NCBI RefSeq assembly: GCF_048541825.1
Contig: NZ_CP183332.1
Coordinates: 3,534,001-3,598,000 of the forward strand
Direction: 5' to 3'
DNA from: Caulobacter sp048541825
GTDB lineage: Bacteria > Pseudomonadota > Alphaproteobacteria > Caulobacterales > Caulobacteraceae
DNA: 64,000 nt
This document shows, piece by piece, positions 62,161 through 64,000 of this stretch; positions within the stretch are counted from its first letter, which is position 1; each line of letters begins with the position of its first letter. The notes under the pieces were generated by a model. The model worked only from the letters and a program-made list of their open reading frames with translations, had not been told where the DNA came from and made no database searches. The translations under genes and the position numbers were made by a program.

Positions 62161-62781
62161 TTACTTCCGTTCGAGCCGGGTGCGAACCCCACCCCTGAAA
62201 ACGACCCGATCACCCTTGTCATATAAGGTGTAGGCGTTGGATTTCACCTGTCCCGTCGGACCTTCACCCAGCATGGCCGTCTCGCCGCTGATGTTTCCAG
62301 TCTTGGTGTCTACGACTGCCTCTTCTGAAGCGAAGCGATAGCCCGCGCCATCGTCGATGCGAACATCGCCGCTCAGGGACAGTTTCATCGTGTCTTCGCG
62401 ATAGATCCCTGACTTGGCCGTCACCCGGCTGGGCTGGGGTTCGTCGAAGCCGAGGGTCAGGGTGGGGGATTCCAGCCGGACGTTCTGCATGTCGTTATCG
62501 TCGCGCACAGCCGAGTGCGCGGTGATCATGAAGCTGCGACCATCGCCGGACTGTCCGTAGAAGCGTGGCGCGATCATGCGGATCTGGGTCTTGGCCTCGG
62601 CGGGCGGTCGGGCCGCAGCGCGCATCGAGCGCCAGGCGACCTGGCCACCCACGCCGATCAGGATCACGGCGATCGTCGCCGGCAGCACCACGCGCATCAG
62701 ACGCACCCGGCGCGAGCGCCGGCGCCACTGCCCCAGATCCCGGGCGATCGACCGTCCAGTCATGGTCGCGGCTGCGGTCAT
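62161..62781 (-). CDS. lptC: LPS export protein LptC
   Basis: A 206-residue protein with one N-terminal helix (about residues 30-50, VVLPATIAVILIGVGG) and a periplasmic OstA-like domain (MQNVRLESPTLTLGFDEPQP, SGIYREDTMKLSLSGDVRID, VRTRLERK). ATG at 62781 starts two bases after the rnd stop; 62763 is possible. Confidence 0.9.
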   Translation of the reverse strand: MTAAATMTGRSIARDLGQWRRRSRRVRLMRVVLPATIAVILIGVGGQVAWRSMRAAARPPAEAKTQIRMIAPRFYGQSGDGRSFMITAHSAVRDDNDMQNVRLESPTLTLGFDEPQPSRVTAKSGIYREDTMKLSLSGDVRIDDGAGYRFASEEAVVDTKTGNISGETAMLGEGPTGQVKSNAYTLYDKGDRVVFRGGVRTRLERK

Positions 62782-62783
62782 CC

Positions 62784-63425
62784 CTAGGTGTGCGCGAAGA
62801 TGTCGACGTCTTCCCAACCCGCCAGATCGAGGGCGGCGCGGTGGGGCAGAAAGTCGAAGCAAGCCTGGGCCAGGGCCATGCGGCCCTCGCGCACCAGCAT
62901 GGCGTTGAGCTTGTCGCGCAGGCCGTGCAGGTGCAGCACGTCAGACGCTGCATAGGCAACCTGTTCGGGGCTCAGCGTCGCTGCGCCCCAGTCCGAGCTT
63001 TGCTGGGCCTTGGACAGCTCCACGGCCATCAGTTCGCGCGTCACGTCCTTGAGGCCATGACGGTCAGTATAGGTGCGGGCGAGCTTGGAAGCGATCTTGG
63101 TGCAGTAGACGGGCGCGGTCATCACGCCCAGATGCAGCAGGAACATGGCGATATCGAAGCGGCCGAAGTGGAAGAGCTTCAGGATCTTCGGATCGGTCAG
63201 CAGGCGCTTCAGATTGGGCGCGTCGTAGCTGCTACGGTCCAGCTGGACCAAATGGGCGTCACCGTCGCCGCTCGACAACTGCACGACGCACAGCGGGTCG
63301 CGACCCAGGCGCAGGCCCATAGTTTCCGAATCGATCGCGACTACGGTCGCGCCGGCAAAGGCATCGTCGGGCAGGTCGCCCACATGGACAAAATTGGTCA
63401 AGGTTTCAGAGCTCTCCGGCGACAC
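62784..63425 (-). CDS. rnd: Ribonuclease D-type 3'-5' exonuclease
   Basis: A 213-residue protein holding only the DEDD exonuclease domain. IDSETMGL (Asp-x-Glu) is near residue 31, HFGRFDIAMFL carries the second Asp, and YAASDVLHLHGL gives the DEDDy tyrosine-aspartate. The HRDC domain of full-length RNase D is absent, which is usual in alphaproteobacteria. First gene of the lpt operon. Confidence 0.92.
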   Translation of the reverse strand: MSPESSETLTNFVHVGDLPDDAFAGATVVAIDSETMGLRLGRDPLCVVQLSSGDGDAHLVQLDRSSYDAPNLKRLLTDPKILKLFHFGRFDIAMFLLHLGVMTAPVYCTKIASKLARTYTDRHGLKDVTRELMAVELSKAQQSSDWGAATLSPEQVAYAASDVLHLHGLRDKLNAMLVREGRMALAQACFDFLPHRAALDLAGWEDVDIFAHT

Positions 63426-63560
63426 GCCTGAGCGACAGACGTCGCCGAGGCTCGCGCGCCCGAACAGGTACGCACGACACTATAATCACGATGAAAGAGA
63501 TATCTATTCGCAAGGATCTATCGGCGCCACCCCGACCTTCTTTCGAAGGTTGGTAGGGGG

Positions 63561-63647
<87 letters not shown>

Positions 63648-63791
63648 CCGCAGAGCAATCCGTGGATCGCCGCGAGGCCGGGACGTTTAGGGAAAGCTTT
63701 TGGCGCCGTCAATCGCCAAATCGCGCATTTCGTTGCGAAGCCCCTCGCGGTCGTCTATCCCCCGCGTCATCGCAAGCGACGGGGATTGAAA

Positions 63792-64000
63792 ATGCAGGGT
63801 CTGGTCACGGTGTTCGGCGGCTCCGGCTTCGTCGGCAGCCAGGTCGTGCGGCAGCTCGCCAAGGCGGGCCACCGCGTTCGTGTGGCGGTGCGTCAGCCCA
63901 ACCTGGCTTACAAGATGCGCATGCTGGGCGATGTCGGCCAGATCGAGGTCGTCCAGGCCAATGTCCGCAACGTCGCCTCGGTGACGCGGGCCCTGGAGGG
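63792..64000 (+). CDS. NDUFA9-like NAD(P)-binding epimerase-family protein, cut by window edge
   Basis: The first 69 residues are visible. MQGLVTVFGGSGFVGSQVVR carries the Rossmann motif GGSGFVG near residue 9, and RVRVAVRQPNLAY follows, as in complex I NDUFA9-like proteins. The C-terminus is outside the window. It starts 145 bases after the tRNA-Leu gene. Confidence 0.88.
   Translation, partial: MQGLVTVFGGSGFVGSQVVRQLAKAGHRVRVAVRQPNLAYKMRMLGDVGQIEVVQANVRNVASVTRALE

Overview
The window is high-GC DNA (roughly two thirds G+C) with dense, short-spaced genes and the gene orders typical of Caulobacterales. Diagnostic arrangements are hemC/hemD/mitofilin-like/hemY facing tsaD-gpsA, ihfB-rpsA-cmk-aroA, rnd-lptC-lptA-lptB-rpoN-(exoD)-hpf-ptsN, and an HvyA-type transglutaminase homologue beside a metallophosphatase and a PssY-type sugar transferase. 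I infer a Caulobacter species. No phage, transposase, plasmid or CRISPR signal was found.

Layout. (1) 1-9.2 kb: capsule/exopolysaccharide locus with a metallophosphatase (cut by the window edge), HvyA-like cysteine protease homologue, a small membrane protein, initiating sugar-phosphate transferase, Wzy-type polymerase, Wzc-type co-polymerase/tyrosine kinase, outer-membrane beta-barrel and a secreted alanine-rich protein. (2) 9.5-25.7 kb: housekeeping genes, namely tRNA-Thr, heme genes, tsaD, gpsA, YciI-like, Rieske-type protein, a chemoreceptor, creatininase-family protein, acs, START-like and DCC-type proteins and a periplasmic M16 peptidase. (3) 25.7-33 kb: mscL, ihfB, rpsA, cmk, aroA, a TIGR02300 protein, tRNA-Ala and an M23 peptidase. 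(4) 33.1-56.2 kb: a surface-structure island. It encodes an RTX calcium-binding protein, a complete inner-membrane type I secretion pair, two sulfotransferases, many glycosyltransferases, a three-component (flippase, polyprenyl-phosphate glycosyltransferase, GT-C) glycosylation cassette, GNAT, PIG-L, two left-handed beta-helix acyltransferases and a FkbM-type methyltransferase. (5) 56.3-64 kb: hsp20 with DUF1150, ptsN, hpf, exoD, rpoN, lptB/A/C, rnd, tRNA-Leu and the start of an NDUFA9-like gene.

The most interesting part is region 4. Reading leftwards, ABC exporter, membrane-fusion protein, a PAPS-type sulfotransferase, the RTX protein (with its own leader and terminator) and a large glycosyltransferase follow one another on one strand. 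A HTH-like DUF6471 gene diverges from them across a perfect inverted repeat with a third half-site. This suggests a secreted S-layer-like RTX protein whose surface glycan may be sulfated, acetylated and methylated by the rest of the island. That link is inference from gene order, not something the sequence proves.

Starts were moved from the longest reading frame wherever an upstream neighbour, a Shine-Dalgarno site or family length argued for it; these are noted per gene.
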